NCBI RefSeq assembly: GCF_003351345.1
Contig: NZ_QQTO01000037.1
Location: 1-64,000, forward strand
Source: Allobosea caraganae
Lineage (GTDB): Bacteria; Pseudomonadota; Alphaproteobacteria; Rhizobiales; Beijerinckiaceae
DNA length: 64,000 bases
Direction of reading: 5' to 3'
The notes under the pieces are model-generated. The model worked only from the letters and a program-made list of their open reading frames with translations. It ran no database searches and was not told where the DNA came from. The position numbers and the translations under genes are program-made. Positions 33,274 to 45,891 of this stretch are shown here, in pieces. Position 1 is the stretch's first letter. Each line of letters begins with the position of its first letter.

Positions 33274-33729
33274 CTAAAGCGGCAGCGCCCCGTCGGTCTT
33301 CACCTCCTCCATCACGGCATAGGTCCGCGTCTCCCGCACCGCCGGCAGCGCCAGCAGCACCTCACCGAGGAAGCGGCGATAGGCGTTCATGTCGGCGACG
33401 CGCGTCTTGACCAGGTAGTCGAAGCCGCCGGCGACCATATGGCACTCCAGCACCTCCGGCGCCCGCTTCACCGCATTGGCGAAGCGCTCGAATGCGTCGG
33501 GCGTCGTCTTGTCGAGATAGACCTCGACGAAAACCAGCAGGTTGAGGCCGAGCTTCAGCGGATCGAGCGTGGCGCGATAGCCGGTGATGTAGCCGTCGCG
33601 CGTGAGCCGTTTCAGCCGCTCGCCCGTCGCCGTCGGCGACAGCCCGACCTTCTCGGCCAGCTCGACGCCGGCAATGCGGCCGTCGGATTGCAGCAGCGCG
33701 AGGATGCGGCGGTCGGTACGATCCAGCAC
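33274..33729 (-). CDS. putR: Lrp/AsnC-family regulator of proline catabolism
   Basis: A 151-residue regulator. It has an N-terminal helix-turn-helix (LDRTDRRILALLQSDGRIAG, ELAEKVGLSPTATGERLKRL) and a C-terminal RAM ligand-binding domain (YRATLDPLKLGLNLLVFVEVYL). It is divergent from putA, the standard arrangement for PutR, the proline-responsive activator of putA in alphaproteobacteria. The start is a GTG at 33729; an AT-rich promoter region follows. Confidence 0.88.
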   Translation of the reverse strand: MLDRTDRRILALLQSDGRIAGVELAEKVGLSPTATGERLKRLTRDGYITGYRATLDPLKLGLNLLVFVEVYLDKTTPDAFERFANAVKRAPEVLECHMVAGGFDYLVKTRVADMNAYRRFLGEVLLALPAVRETRTYAVMEEVKTDGALPL

Positions 33730-33858
33730 GGGATAATTCTCTATTCAGTGGATTTATGACAGCGATTCATAGGTCATCTCAGCGTAAACGACTATTGATA
33801 TCCGGCAGAGTCGGAACGATCCTTCAGATCATCCCGCTTCACCCGCCCGGAGCCCGTC
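33730..33858. promoter_or_regulatory. putR/putA divergent control region
   Basis: A 129-base AT-rich stretch (ATAATTCTCTATTCAGTGGA and TAAACGACTATTGATATCCG) between divergent putR and putA. It should carry both promoters and PutR binding sites; no single clear dyad was found. Confidence 0.5.
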
Positions 33859-36800
33859 ATGGCCGCCCCTGCCCCCCGCCCGCTTGCCCGTTCGGTGCCC
33901 GCCTTCCGCGCTGCTTATGCCGAGGATGATGCGGCGATTGCCGGGCGCCTGCTGGCGGGAGCGCGGCGCGAGCCCGCCGCCAGGGCGCGGATCGACCAGC
34001 GCGCCACCGGGCTGATCGAGGCCATCCGCAACCGCAAGGTCGGCCTCGGCGGCATCGAGGAGTTGCTGCGCGAGTATTCGCTCTCGACCAAGGAGGGCCT
34101 GGCGCTGATGGTGCTGGCCGAGGCGTTGCTGCGCGTGCCCGACGCCGCCACCGCCGACCAACTGATCGAGGACAAGCTCGGCCAAGGCGATTTCGCCCAT
34201 CACGAATCCAAGTCGGACGCCTTCCTGGTCTCGGCCTCGGCCTGGGCGCTCGGCATCACCTCGCGCATCATCCAGCCCGGCGAGACGCCGACCAGCATCA
34301 TCGGCGGCCTCGCCAAGCGGCTGGGCCTGCCGACCGTGCGCACCGCGACCCGCCAGGCCATGCGCGTCATGGGCAACCATTTCGTGCTTGGCCAGACCAT
34401 CGAGGAGGCGCTGAAGCGCGCCCGCTCCGGCTCGGGCAAGCTCTACCGCTATTCCTTCGACATGCTCGGCGAGGGCGCTCGCACCCAGGCCGATGCCGAC
34501 CGCTATTTCGCCTCCTACGCCGCCGCGATCGACGCGATCGGCCGCTCGGCCGGCAATGAGCCCCTGCCGAACCGGCCCGGCATCTCGGTCAAGCTCTCAG
34601 CCCTGCATCCGCGCTACGAGGCGACCAGCCATGAGCGCGTGCTGAGCGAACTGGTGCCGAGGACGATCGAGCTCGCGCGCCAGGCCAAGGCCTACGACCT
34701 CAACTTCACCATCGACGCCGAGGAGGCCGACCGGCTCGAGCTCTCGCTCGACGTCATCGACGCCGTGCTGGCCGATCCCTCGCTCGCCGGCTGGGACGGC
34801 TTCGGCCTCGCGATCCAGGCCTACCAGAAACGCGCCTCGGCGGTGATCGACCATATCGCGGCGCTGGCCGAACAGCATGACCGGCGCCTGATGGTCCGCC
34901 TCGTCAAGGGTGCCTATTGGGACACCGAGCTGAAGCGCGCCCAGGAGCGCGGCCTGCCCGACTATCCCGTCTTCACCCGCAAGGCGATGACCGACCTGAA
35001 CTACGAGGCCTGCGCCGCGCAGCTTCTGGCCTTGCGCCCGCGCATCATCCCGCAATTCGCCACGCATAACGCGCTCACCGTCGCGACTGTGGCGGAGATG
35101 GCGGGGAACGAAAAAGCCGCCCGGCCGGACGGCCGTCTTAGCAAAGATCTGGGCTTCGAGTTCCAGCGCCTGCACGGCATGGGCGAGGCGCTCTACGAGA
35201 AGCTGCTCAACGAGAATTCCGGCTTCGCCTGCCGCACCTATGCGCCGGTCGGCGGCCATCAGGACCTGCTCGCCTATCTCGTGCGCCGCCTGCTCGAGAA
35301 CGGCGCCAACTCCTCCTTCGTCAGCGTCTCCGGCGATCCCGACGTGCCGGTCTCGCAGTTGCTGGTGCCGCCGGCCGATCTGATCGGCACGCCCGCCGGA
35401 GCCCGCCACCGCCGCATTCCGCTACCCGCCGACATGTACGGCGCCAGCCGCAAGAACTCGGCCGGCGTCGAGCTCGGCTATGACGAGAGCCTGACCGCGC
35501 TCCAGGCCGAGATCGCAGCCGCCTCCGCCAAGCCCTTCCCGGCAGCGACCGCGCTTATCGACGGCAAGCCCGAGGGCAAGTCGCCACGCCCCGTCCTCTC
35601 CCCGATCGACGGCAAGCCGATCGGCACGGTCGCGGAAGCCGACGAAGCGCTCGCCGAGCGCGCCATGCTCGCCGCCAAGGCCGGCTTCATCGCCTGGAGC
35701 CGCACGCCGGCCCGCACCCGCGCCGCCGCGTTGCGCAAGGCCGCCGACCTGATGGAGGAGCGCCGCGGCCTGCTGCTCGCCCTGCTCCAGGCCGAGGCCG
35801 GCAAGACGCTCGACGACGCCATTTCCGAGCTGCGCGAGACGGTCGATTTCTGCCGCTACTACGCCGCCGAGGCCGAGGCGCATTTCGCCACGCCGCAAGT
35901 CCTGCCCGGCCCGACCGGCGAGGAGAACCGGCTGGTCCTGCGCGGGCGCGGCCCCTTCCTCTGCATCGCGCCCTGGAACTTCCCGCTGGCGATCTTCACC
36001 GGCCAGGTCGCGGCCGCGCTCGTCGCCGGCAACAGCGTCGTCGCCAAGCCGGCGCCGCAGACGCCGCTGATCGCAACCGTCGCCGTGCGCATCCTGCACG
36101 AGGCCGGCGTGCCGGTGACGGCGCTCCAGCTCGCGCCCGGCGGCGGCGATGTCGGCGGCAGGCTGGTCGCGCATCCGGCCGTGGCGGGCGTCGCCTTCAC
36201 CGGCTCGACCGCGACCGCGCGCCATATCAATCGCACGCTCGCCGCCAAAGACGGGCCGATCGTGCCGCTGATCGCCGAGACCGGCGGCCTCAACGCCATG
36301 ATCGTCGACGCGACCGCCCTGCCCGAGCAGGTCTCCGACGACGTCGTGACCTCGGCCTTCCGCTCCGCCGGCCAGCGCTGCTCGGCCTTGCGCCTGCTCG
36401 TCGTGCAGGAGGACGTCGCCGACAAGGTGCTGGAGATGATCACCGGCGCCGCCAAGGAGCTGAAGCTCGGCGATCCCCGCCAGATCGACGTCCATGTCGG
36501 CCCGGTCATCGACGCTCCCGCCAAGCAGCGGCTCGACGCCCATGTCGCCGCGATGCGCAAGCTCGGCCGGCTCGAATGGGCCGGGACCGAGCCCGCGCTC
36601 GGCGGCACCTATGTCGCGCCGCATATCGTCAGGCTCGACAAGATCGGCGACCTCGCGCAGGAGCATTTCGGCCCGATCCTGCATGTCGTCAGATGGAAGG
36701 CGGGCGAGCTCGACAAGGTCATCGACCAGATCGATTCAACCGGCTACGGCCTGACGCTCGGCGTTCACTCGCGCATCGAGACCACGGTGGCGCGCGTCGC

Positions 36801-37011
36801 CGAGCGGCTCTCGGCCGGCAACGTCTACGTCAACCGCAACATCATCGGCGCGGTCGTTGGCGTGCAGCCCTTCGGCGGCCACGGGTTGTCCGGGACGGGG
36901 CCAAAGGCCGGCGGCCCGCACTACCTCGCCCGCTTCGCCACCGAGCAGACGGTGACGGTCAACACGGCGGCGGCCGGCGGGAACGCGAGCTTGATCGCGA
37001 TGGGGGAGTGA
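33859..37011 (+). CDS. putA: Bifunctional proline dehydrogenase / L-glutamate gamma-semialdehyde dehydrogenase
   Basis: A 1050-residue enzyme that oxidises proline to glutamate in two steps, with electrons passing to FAD/quinone and then NAD+. The proline dehydrogenase barrel covers about residues 60-480 (LHPRYEATSHERV, TIDAEEADRLELSLDV, MVRLVKGAYWDTELKR, YAPVGGHQDLLAYLVRRLLENG). The aldehyde dehydrogenase covers about 560-1030, with IAPWNFPLAIFTGQ, AETGGLNAMIVD and the catalytic Cys near residue 841 in RSAGQRCSALRLL. The N-terminal ribbon-helix-helix DNA-binding domain of enterobacterial PutA is absent, so regulation falls to the divergent putR. Confidence 0.96.
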   Translation: MAAPAPRPLARSVPAFRAAYAEDDAAIAGRLLAGARREPAARARIDQRATGLIEAIRNRKVGLGGIEELLREYSLSTKEGLALMVLAEALLRVPDAATADQLIEDKLGQGDFAHHESKSDAFLVSASAWALGITSRIIQPGETPTSIIGGLAKRLGLPTVRTATRQAMRVMGNHFVLGQTIEEALKRARSGSGKLYRYSFDMLGEGARTQADADRYFASYAAAIDAIGRSAGNEPLPNRPGISVKLSALHPRYEATSHERVLSELVPRTIELARQAKAYDLNFTIDAEEADRLELSLDVIDAVLADPSLAGWDGFGLAIQAYQKRASAVIDHIAALAEQHDRRLMVRLVKGAYWDTELKRAQERGLPDYPVFTRKAMTDLNYEACAAQLLALRPRIIPQFATHNALTVATVAEMAGNEKAARPDGRLSKDLGFEFQRLHGMGEALYEKLLNENSGFACRTYAPVGGHQDLLAYLVRRLLENGANSSFVSVSGDPDVPVSQLLVPPADLIGTPAGARHRRIPLPADMYGASRKNSAGVELGYDESLTALQAEIAAASAKPFPAATALIDGKPEGKSPRPVLSPIDGKPIGTVAEADEALAERAMLAAKAGFIAWSRTPARTRAAALRKAADLMEERRGLLLALLQAEAGKTLDDAISELRETVDFCRYYAAEAEAHFATPQVLPGPTGEENRLVLRGRGPFLCIAPWNFPLAIFTGQVAAALVAGNSVVAKPAPQTPLIATVAVRILHEAGVPVTALQLAPGGGDVGGRLVAHPAVAGVAFTGSTATARHINRTLAAKDGPIVPLIAETGGLNAMIVDATALPEQVSDDVVTSAFRSAGQRCSALRLLVVQEDVADKVLEMITGAAKELKLGDPRQIDVHVGPVIDAPAKQRLDAHVAAMRKLGRLEWAGTEPALGGTYVAPHIVRLDKIGDLAQEHFGPILHVVRWKAGELDKVIDQIDSTGYGLTLGVHSRIETTVARVAERLSAGNVYVNRNIIGAVVGVQPFGGHGLSGTGPKAGGPHYLARFATEQTVTVNTAAAGGNASLIAMGE

Positions 37012-37015
37012 GCCC

Positions 37016-37170
37016 TCTTCCTTCTCCCCTCGGGGGAGAAGGTGGCTCGGCGAAGCCGAGACGGATGAGGGAAGTCCGCCTCGGTGCCTACAGAAGAAAA
37101 AAGGGCCGCTTGCGCGACCCTTCCCTCATCCGTCTGCTCCGCAGACACCTTCTCCCCCGAGGGGAGAAGG
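37016..37170. repeat. CCTTCTCCCCTCGGGGGAGAAGG palindromic repeat
   Basis: A left end with a CTTCTCCCCTCGGGGGAGAAG hairpin and GACGGATGAGGGAAG matches a right end CTTCCCTCATCCGTC...CTTCTCCCCCGAGGGGAGAAG. It fills the space between convergent putA and atpC, and a terminator for atp sits in its centre. Confidence 0.75.
37091..37122 (-). terminator. Rho-independent terminator of the atp operon
   Basis: Minus strand AAGGG-TCGC-GCAA-GCGG-CCCTT followed by TTTTCTTCTG. It lies 52 bases after the atpC stop, in the middle of the palindromic repeat. Confidence 0.75.
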
Positions 37171-37173
37171 GAA

Positions 37174-37593
37174 TCAGTTCGCCCGGCGCTCTTCGAAGAC
37201 GTTGCGGAATTCCTTGAGCTGCACGAGTTGGTCATGCAGGCGGCGCTGCTCGCTCTCGTCCTCGGGCGCAGCCGCGAGGCGGGTCTCGGCGGTCAGGATT
37301 TCCTGATCGAGCACCGCAGTATCGACGTCCTCGATGAACCTGGCCTGCTCGGCCAGGATCGTCATGCCGGTCGGGTTGATCTCGACGATGCCGCCCGAGA
37401 CGAAGAACTCTTTCCCATTGCTGTTATCGGTCTTGATCAGCACGAGGATGCCCGGCTTCAGCGTCGCCACGACCGGCGCATGGCCGGCCAGCACGGTCAT
37501 CTCGCCCTCGACCGCGGGAACGATCACGCTGTTGACCTCGCCCGAGAACAGGATGCTCTCCGGCGAGACGAGTTCGAACTTGAAGGTGGCCAT
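37174..37593 (-). CDS. atpC: ATP synthase F1 epsilon subunit
   Basis: A 139-residue subunit of the central rotor stalk. It opens KFELVSPESILFSGEV and has VPAVEGEMTVLAGHAPVV, the N-terminal beta-sandwich of epsilon. The last gene of the F1 cluster, separated from atpD by a 128-base gap that contains a palindromic repeat. Confidence 0.95.
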   Translation of the reverse strand: MATFKFELVSPESILFSGEVNSVIVPAVEGEMTVLAGHAPVVATLKPGILVLIKTDNSNGKEFFVSGGIVEINPTGMTILAEQARFIEDVDTAVLDQEILTAETRLAAAPEDESEQRRLHDQLVQLKEFRNVFEERRAN

Positions 37594-37614
37594 TCGAGGC
37601 GCTCCGCTGATTCA

Positions 37615-37713
37615 GTCATCCCGGCCGAGGCCAAGCCGCGCACCGGGATCGCATCTTGATAGGCTGATCGCAGCGCGATCCCGAAGCGCGGCAATACCGC
37701 GCCCGGGACGACG
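37615..37713. repeat. GTCATCCCGG palindromic repeat between atpD and atpC
   Basis: GTCATCCCGG (start) and the CCCGGGACGAC end pair imperfectly; inner partners are CACCGGGATCGC and GCGATCCCGAAG. It lies inside the atp operon. Confidence 0.6.
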
Positions 37714-37721
37714 CCGGCAGA

Positions 37722-39224
<1,503 letters not shown>

Positions 39225-39264
39225 TCAGGCGACCTGCGGGCTAAGCCGCGCAGGCCTTAGGCGT

Positions 39265-40134
39265 TTACAGCGCTTCCGCGCCGGAGATGATTTCGATCAG
39301 TTCCTTGGTGATCATCGCCTGACGCGAGCGGTTGTAGAGCTGCGTCTGCTTCTTGATCATTTCGCCGGCGTTGCGCGTGGCGGAGTCCATCGCCGACATG
39401 CGCGCACCCTGCTCGGAGGCGGCATTCTCGAGGATGGCACGCAGCACCTGGACGGTGAGGTTGCGCGGCAGCAGCGTCTCGAGGATCTCGGTCTCGTCGG
39501 GCTCGTAGTCGTAGACCGACTCGCTGACCTTCGTGCCGGCCGTGATCTGCGCCGGGATGATCTGCTGTGCCGTCGGGATCTGCGAGATCACCGACTTGAA
39601 CTTCGAGAAGAACAGCGTCGCGACGTCGAACTCGCCGGCATTGAAGCGGGCCAGGATGCTCTGCGAGATCGTCTCGGCATTGGCGAAGCCGAGCTGCTTG
39701 AAGGCGCGCAGGTCGATCAGCTCGATGATATCGGCGCCAAACTGACGGCGCAGGACGTCATAGCCCTTCTTGCCGACGCAGATGATCTTGACCGTCTTGC
39801 CCTCGGCCTTGAGCGCCAGCGCCTTGTCGCGCGCCAGACGGGCGATCGACGAGTTGAAGGCGCCGCACAGGCCGCGCTCGGCGGTGCAGACCACCAGGAG
39901 CTGGACCTTGTCCGAGCCCGTGCCGCCGATCAGCTTCGGCGCGCCGTCGGCCGAGACGCCGGCGGCGAGGTTGGCCAGCACCGTCTCCATGCGCTCGGCA
40001 TAGGGACGCGCCGCCTCGGCCGCCGCCTGGGCGCGGCGCAGCTTGGCGGCCGCGACCATCTGCATGGCCTTGGTGATCTTCTGCGTCGCCTTCACCGAAG
40101 CGATGCGGTTTCTAAGGTCCTTCAAAGAAGGCAT
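39265..40134 (-). CDS. atpG: ATP synthase F1 gamma subunit
   Basis: A 289-residue rotor shaft. The N-terminal coiled coil begins [20 protein letters not shown] and the C-terminal coil has [17 protein letters not shown] then [20 protein letters not shown]. Normal order atpA-atpG-atpD. The 136-base gap to atpA contains a palindromic repeat, an unusual spacing for this operon. Confidence 0.97.
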   Translation of the reverse strand: MPSLKDLRNRIASVKATQKITKAMQMVAAAKLRRAQAAAEAARPYAERMETVLANLAAGVSADGAPKLIGGTGSDKVQLLVVCTAERGLCGAFNSSIARLARDKALALKAEGKTVKIICVGKKGYDVLRRQFGADIIELIDLRAFKQLGFANAETISQSILARFNAGEFDVATLFFSKFKSVISQIPTAQQIIPAQITAGTKVSESVYDYEPDETEILETLLPRNLTVQVLRAILENAASEQGARMSAMDSATRNAGEMIKKQTQLYNRSRQAMITKELIEIISGAEAL

Positions 40135-40149
40135 CTGGCGCTCTCACCC

Positions 40150-40262
40150 CGTCATGGTCGACCTGGTGTCGACCATCTACGTCTAGAACCTCAATCTCAC
40201 CTGCCGCGTTCGCCGCATTCGCAGCGAAGGCGCGGCTGGTCGGGACGAGCCCGACCATGACG
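40150..40262. repeat. CGTCATG/CATGACG palindromic repeat, copy 2 (inside the atp operon)
   Basis: Left arm CGTCATGGTCGACCTGGTGT then CGACCATCTACG forms its own hairpin; right arm TGGTCGGGACGAGCCCGACC then ATGACG forms another. It fills the atpA-atpG gap. Confidence 0.75.
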
Positions 40263-40270
40263 CCTGCGGA

Positions 40271-41799
<1,529 letters not shown>

Positions 41800-41800
<1 letters not shown>

Positions 41801-42378
41801 CAGCCGACCTCTTTCATGGCAAGACGAATTGAATTGAGCTTGGTTTTCAGTGACGCATCGACCATGCGCGAACCCATCTTGACGACGAGCCCGCCGATGA
41901 TCGCCGGATCGACCTTGATCGCGACGTCGACATCCTTGCCGGCGACGGCTTTGAGCGTCGCGCGGATTTCGTCGAGGCGCTTGGCGGAGGGCTCCTCGGC
42001 GACCGTGACCTGGGCGCTGACGATGCCCTTGGCCTCGGCGACGAGGTTGCGGTAGCCGGAGATCATGCCGGGCAACGCGAACAGGCGGCGCTTGCTGGCG
42101 ACGAAGCCGATGAAGTTGCCGGCGATGCCGGAAATGCCGGCGGCGGCGAGCAGCGCCTTGACGGCCGCGACCTGCTCCTCGGCCGAGAAGGCCGGGCTGG
42201 TGACGAGGCGCTTGAGATCGGCGCTTTCGGCGATCATCGCGCTGAAGCTGTTCAGGTCAGCGGAGACGGCATCGATGGCGTTGGCCTCGCTGGCCAGTTC
42301 GAAGAGCGCCGTGGCATAGCGCCCGGCAACGCCCGACACCAATGTCTGATCCGATCCGCCTTCAGCCACGCTCGACAT
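41800..42378 (-). CDS. atpH: ATP synthase F1 delta subunit
   Basis: A 192-residue stator subunit linking F1 to the peripheral stalk: [17 protein letters not shown] at the N-terminus, then [18 protein letters not shown], and a beta-sandwich C-terminus with [26 protein letters not shown] chose ATG 42378 (MSSVAEGG) over an in-frame start seven codons upstream. First gene of atpHAGDC. F0 genes are absent, as usual in Alphaproteobacteria. Confidence 0.93.
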
Positions 42379-42501
42379 CTCTCGTTCAAAGGACCGCACC
42401 GGCGACCCTCAGGAGCGAGGGTGGAGTGCATTGTCCTGGCGCTGCGATGTATCGTCTGACGAAGGGCCGAAGATCGCGGCCCCACGCCTGAATGTGGCGG
42501 T

Positions 42502-42530
42502 GCACTAGCATGTGGTTTTGGGGGGCGCAA
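42502..42530 (-). promoter_or_regulatory. Putative promoter of the atp operon
   Basis: Minus-strand -35 TTGCGC (42530-42525), a 17-base spacer and -10 TAGTGC (42507-42502), in the 200-base gap between priA and atpH. The -10 match is weak. Confidence 0.3.
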
Positions 42531-42578
42531 TCCGTAGATCGCCATCAAAGCGGCGTAATTCCCCGCCTGTGGAAGGCT

Positions 42579-44765
42579 TCAAAGGAAGCTCTGCGGGTCG
42601 ACATCGACCTGGACCCGCACGGAACCCTTCGGCTTCGGCCCGCGCTTCAGCCATGAGCGCAGGTAATCCTGCAGATTGACCTCGCGCGCCGTTTTCACGA
42701 TCAGACGCATGCGATGGCGCCCGCGCAGCACCGCCAGAGGCGCTTCCGCCGGCCCCAGCACCATCACGCCGGCCGGAGCGTCGGCTGAGCGTGCCAGCGC
42801 CCGGGCATGGCTTTCGGCCTCGGCTTGCGTGTTTCCGGAGACGATCAGCGCCGCCAGCCGGCCGAAGGGCGGCAGGCCCGCGGCCTCCCGCGCGGCGGTC
42901 TCTGCGGCATAAAACCGCTCCGGATCGCCCGAGATCAGCGCCGTCAGCACGGGATGGCTCGGGTCATGCGTCTGGAGCAGGGCGCGGCCCGGTTTCTCCC
43001 CTCGCCCTGCGCGCCCGGTCACCTGTCGCAGCACCTGGAAGGTGCGTTCGGCCGCGCGCGGGTCGCCCGAGGTCAGGCCGAGATCGGCGTCGATCACCCC
43101 GACCAGCGTCATGCCCGGGAAGTTATGGCCCTTGGCGACGAGCTGCGTGCCGACGACGATGTCGAACTCGCCCTGCGCCACCGCCATCAGCTCCTGCTTC
43201 AGCCGCTCGGTGCCTCCAGGAAAATCGCTGGAGAGCACGATCGAGCGCGCCTGTGGAAAAAGCGTCGCGACCTCCTCGGCCAGCCGCTCGACGCCCGGCC
43301 CGCAGGCGGTCAGGCTTTCGGGCGTATGGCAGGCCGGGCATTCATGCGGCCGGCGCTCGACATGACCGCAATGATGGCAGACCAGCGCCCGGCGGAAGCG
43401 GTGGTCGACCAGCCAGGCCGTGCAGTTCGGGCATTGGAAGCGGTGGCCGCAATCGCGGCACAAGGTCAGCGGCGCATAGCCGCGCCGGTTGAGGAAGAGC
43501 AGCGACTGCTCCTTCGCTTCCAGATTGGTCTCGATCGCCTTGACCAGCGCGCCCGAGATCCAGCGCCCGCGCTCCGGCTTGTCGCGCCGGAGATCGACCA
43601 GCCCCAGCCCCGGCAATTCGCGCCCGCCGAAGCGCTCGGGCAGCTTGAGATGGGTGTAGCGCCCGCGCTCGGCATTGACGCGCGTCTCCAGCGAGGGCGT
43701 CGCCGAAGCGAGGATCACCGGCGCGCTCTCGATCTTGCCGCGCACCACCGCCATGTCGCGGGCATGGTAGCTGACGCCGTCCTCCTGCTTGTAGGCGGCC
43801 TCGTGCTCCTCATCGACGACGATCAGGCCCAAGTCCTTATACGGCAGGAACAAAGCCGAGCGCGCGCCGGCCACGACCTTGGCCTCACCGCCCGCGATCG
43901 CCGCCTGCAGCCGCTCCCGCTTGCGCCCGGTCACTGCCGAGTGCCACAGGCCGGGCTTGACGCCGAAGCGCGCCTCGAACCGGTCGATGAACTGCGCGGT
44001 AAGAGCGATTTCCGGCATCAGGATCAGACTCTGGCGGCCCAGCCTGATCGCTTCCGCCACGGCCTCGAAATAGACCTCGGTCTTGCCGGAGCCGGTGACG
44101 CCTTCGAGCAGAGTGACGTTGTAGGCGGCGGCCTTCACCGAAGCCGCCAGCGCTGCTGCCACCTCCGCCTGGCCCTCCGATAGCTCCGGCTTGGCGTAAT
44201 CGGGATCGGGCGCCGTCGCGATCTGCTCGCGCGGCATCGGTTCGATGCTGAACGTGCCGGCATCGACCAGCGAATCGATCACGGCTGCGCTGACCGAAGC
44301 CGCCTCGGCCAGAGCCGATTTTGCGATCAGCAAACCGCCCTCGGCGGCGGTGATGGCCCGCGCCCGCGCCGGCGTCATCCGCGCCGGCGGCGCCCCAGCC
44401 AGCCGCACGCCCAGCTTCGGCCGCTCCGGCGTGTCGTCGGGCGGCCGCCTCAGCGCCAGCGCCAGCACCGAGCCCTTGGCCGCAAGCGTGTACCAGGCGA
44501 CCCAGTCGACCAGCTTCATCAACGCCGGATCGAGCGGCGGCATGTCGTAGAGGCCGCTGACGCGCTTGAGGTTGCCGCCGCGTCCGGAGCCGATCTCCCA
44601 GACCACGCCGACCGTCTCGCGCGGGCCGAGCGGCACCTGCACGACATCGCCGACCTTCAGGCTCAGGCCCGGCGGCACGGCGTAGCTATAGGCCTGGTCC
44701 AGCCCGAGCGGGATCAGCACATCGACCGTGCCGCCACCCTCCCCGCTCGTCTGCTCGTCGCTCAT
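42579..44765 (-). CDS. priA: Primosomal replication restart helicase PriA
   Basis: A 728-residue DNA helicase that reloads the replisome at stalled forks. It has an N-terminal 3'-binding domain (VDVLIPLGLDQAYSYAVP), Walker A GVTGSGKTEVY near residue 220, DEEH in VVDEEHEAAYKQ, and an eight-Cys double zinc site (CRDCGHRFQCPNC...CHHCGH...CPACHT) at about residues 435-490. The correct start is ATG 44765 (MSDEQTS); an upstream in-frame start would run through a palindromic repeat. It lies upstream of atpH on the same strand, divergent from xerC. Confidence 0.96.
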   Translation of the reverse strand: MSDEQTSGEGGGTVDVLIPLGLDQAYSYAVPPGLSLKVGDVVQVPLGPRETVGVVWEIGSGRGGNLKRVSGLYDMPPLDPALMKLVDWVAWYTLAAKGSVLALALRRPPDDTPERPKLGVRLAGAPPARMTPARARAITAAEGGLLIAKSALAEAASVSAAVIDSLVDAGTFSIEPMPREQIATAPDPDYAKPELSEGQAEVAAALAASVKAAAYNVTLLEGVTGSGKTEVYFEAVAEAIRLGRQSLILMPEIALTAQFIDRFEARFGVKPGLWHSAVTGRKRERLQAAIAGGEAKVVAGARSALFLPYKDLGLIVVDEEHEAAYKQEDGVSYHARDMAVVRGKIESAPVILASATPSLETRVNAERGRYTHLKLPERFGGRELPGLGLVDLRRDKPERGRWISGALVKAIETNLEAKEQSLLFLNRRGYAPLTLCRDCGHRFQCPNCTAWLVDHRFRRALVCHHCGHVERRPHECPACHTPESLTACGPGVERLAEEVATLFPQARSIVLSSDFPGGTERLKQELMAVAQGEFDIVVGTQLVAKGHNFPGMTLVGVIDADLGLTSGDPRAAERTFQVLRQVTGRAGRGEKPGRALLQTHDPSHPVLTALISGDPERFYAAETAAREAAGLPPFGRLAALIVSGNTQAEAESHARALARSADAPAGVMVLGPAEAPLAVLRGRHRMRLIVKTAREVNLQDYLRSWLKRGPKPKGSVRVQVDVDPQSFL

Positions 44766-44809
44766 GGCGCCAGTCTCTAGCACCGATTCGGCAGCTGTTA
44801 AGGCAAGAG

Positions 44810-44890
44810 CGTCATGCTCGGGCTTGACCCGAGCATCTCCTCGGGAGTCAGGCGCGGGTAGAGATGCTCGGGTCAAGCCCGAGCATGACG
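44810..44890. repeat. CGTCATG/CATGACG palindromic repeat, copy 3, perfect 30-base arms
   Basis: Left arm 44810-44839 and right arm 44861-44890 are exact reverse complements, each also an internal hairpin (ATGCTCGGG-TCAA-GCCCGAGCAT). It lies between divergent priA and xerC. Confidence 0.85.
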
Positions 44891-44901
44891 GCAGATAAGC
44901 C

Positions 44902-45828
44902 ATGACCGACTTCGACACCCTCAGACAAAGCTGGCTCGCCCATCTCGCCGGCGAGCGCCGCCTCTCGCCAAAAACGCTCGAAGCCTATGGCCGCGACCTC
45001 GGCCAGTTCTCGGCCTTCCTCGACGGCCATCTCGGCGGCGCCCCGTCCCTCTCCGACATCGCGGCCCTGAAGCCGCTCGACCTGCGCGCCTTCCTCGGCC
45101 AGCGCCGGCGCGACGGCGTCGGCAACCGCACCCTGATGCGCCAGCTCGCGTCGCTGCGCTCCTTCGCCCGCTTCGGCGAGCGCACCGGCAAGTTCACCGC
45201 CTCCGCCTTCGCCGCGACGCGCGGCCCGCGCATCGGCAAGTCGCTACCGCGCCCGCTCGATGCGAAAGCCGCCAAGGCGGTGACCCAGGTCGACATCCGC
45301 GCCGGCGAAGAGCGCGAGGCCTGGGTGCTGGCCCGCGACGCCGCAGTGCTTTCCCTGCTCTACGGAAGCGGCCTGCGCATCTCGGAGGCGCTCTCGCTGA
45401 CCCGCTCGCAGGCGCCGAAAGGCCCTGGCGATACGCTGACCGTCATCGGCAAGGGCCAGAAGACCCGCATGGTCCCGGTCCTGCCGGTCGTGGTCACAGC
45501 GATCGACGCGTACATCAAGCTCTGCCCCTGGCGGTTGCCGCCGGAGGGGCCGCTCTTCCTCGGCGCCAAGGGCGGGCCGCTCTCGCCGCGCATCATCCAG
45601 CTCGCGGTCGAGGGTTTGCGCGGCGCGCTCGGCCTGCCCTCATCCGCGACGCCGCACAGCCTGCGCCATTCCTTCGCGACGCATCTGCTCGGCCGCGGCG
45701 GCGATCTGCGCGCCATCCAGGAGCTGCTCGGCCACGCCTCGCTCTCGACGACGCAGATCTACACCCGCATCGATTCGGCCCGTCTGATGGCGGCCTACGA
45801 TGCGGCGCATCCCCGCGCGCAGCGCTAG
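44902..45828 (+). CDS. xerC: Tyrosine recombinase XerC
   Basis: A 308-residue site-specific recombinase that with XerD resolves chromosome dimers at dif. The SAM-like N-terminal domain contains SWLAHLAGERRLSPKTLEAY and the catalytic domain carries the first Arg in GSGLRISEAL (about residue 159), the HSLRHSF box (about 253-257), GHASLSTTQIYTRID with the nucleophilic Tyr near 287. It sits beside priA, its usual alphaproteobacterial position. Confidence 0.93.
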   Translation: MTDFDTLRQSWLAHLAGERRLSPKTLEAYGRDLGQFSAFLDGHLGGAPSLSDIAALKPLDLRAFLGQRRRDGVGNRTLMRQLASLRSFARFGERTGKFTASAFAATRGPRIGKSLPRPLDAKAAKAVTQVDIRAGEEREAWVLARDAAVLSLLYGSGLRISEALSLTRSQAPKGPGDTLTVIGKGQKTRMVPVLPVVVTAIDAYIKLCPWRLPPEGPLFLGAKGGPLSPRIIQLAVEGLRGALGLPSSATPHSLRHSFATHLLGRGGDLRAIQELLGHASLSTTQIYTRIDSARLMAAYDAAHPRAQR

Positions 45829-45891
45829 CTACCGCTTGCTTCCCAACCGGAACCCGGCCATTGCGCGGGGAACTCCGGGGGAATCCGAATC

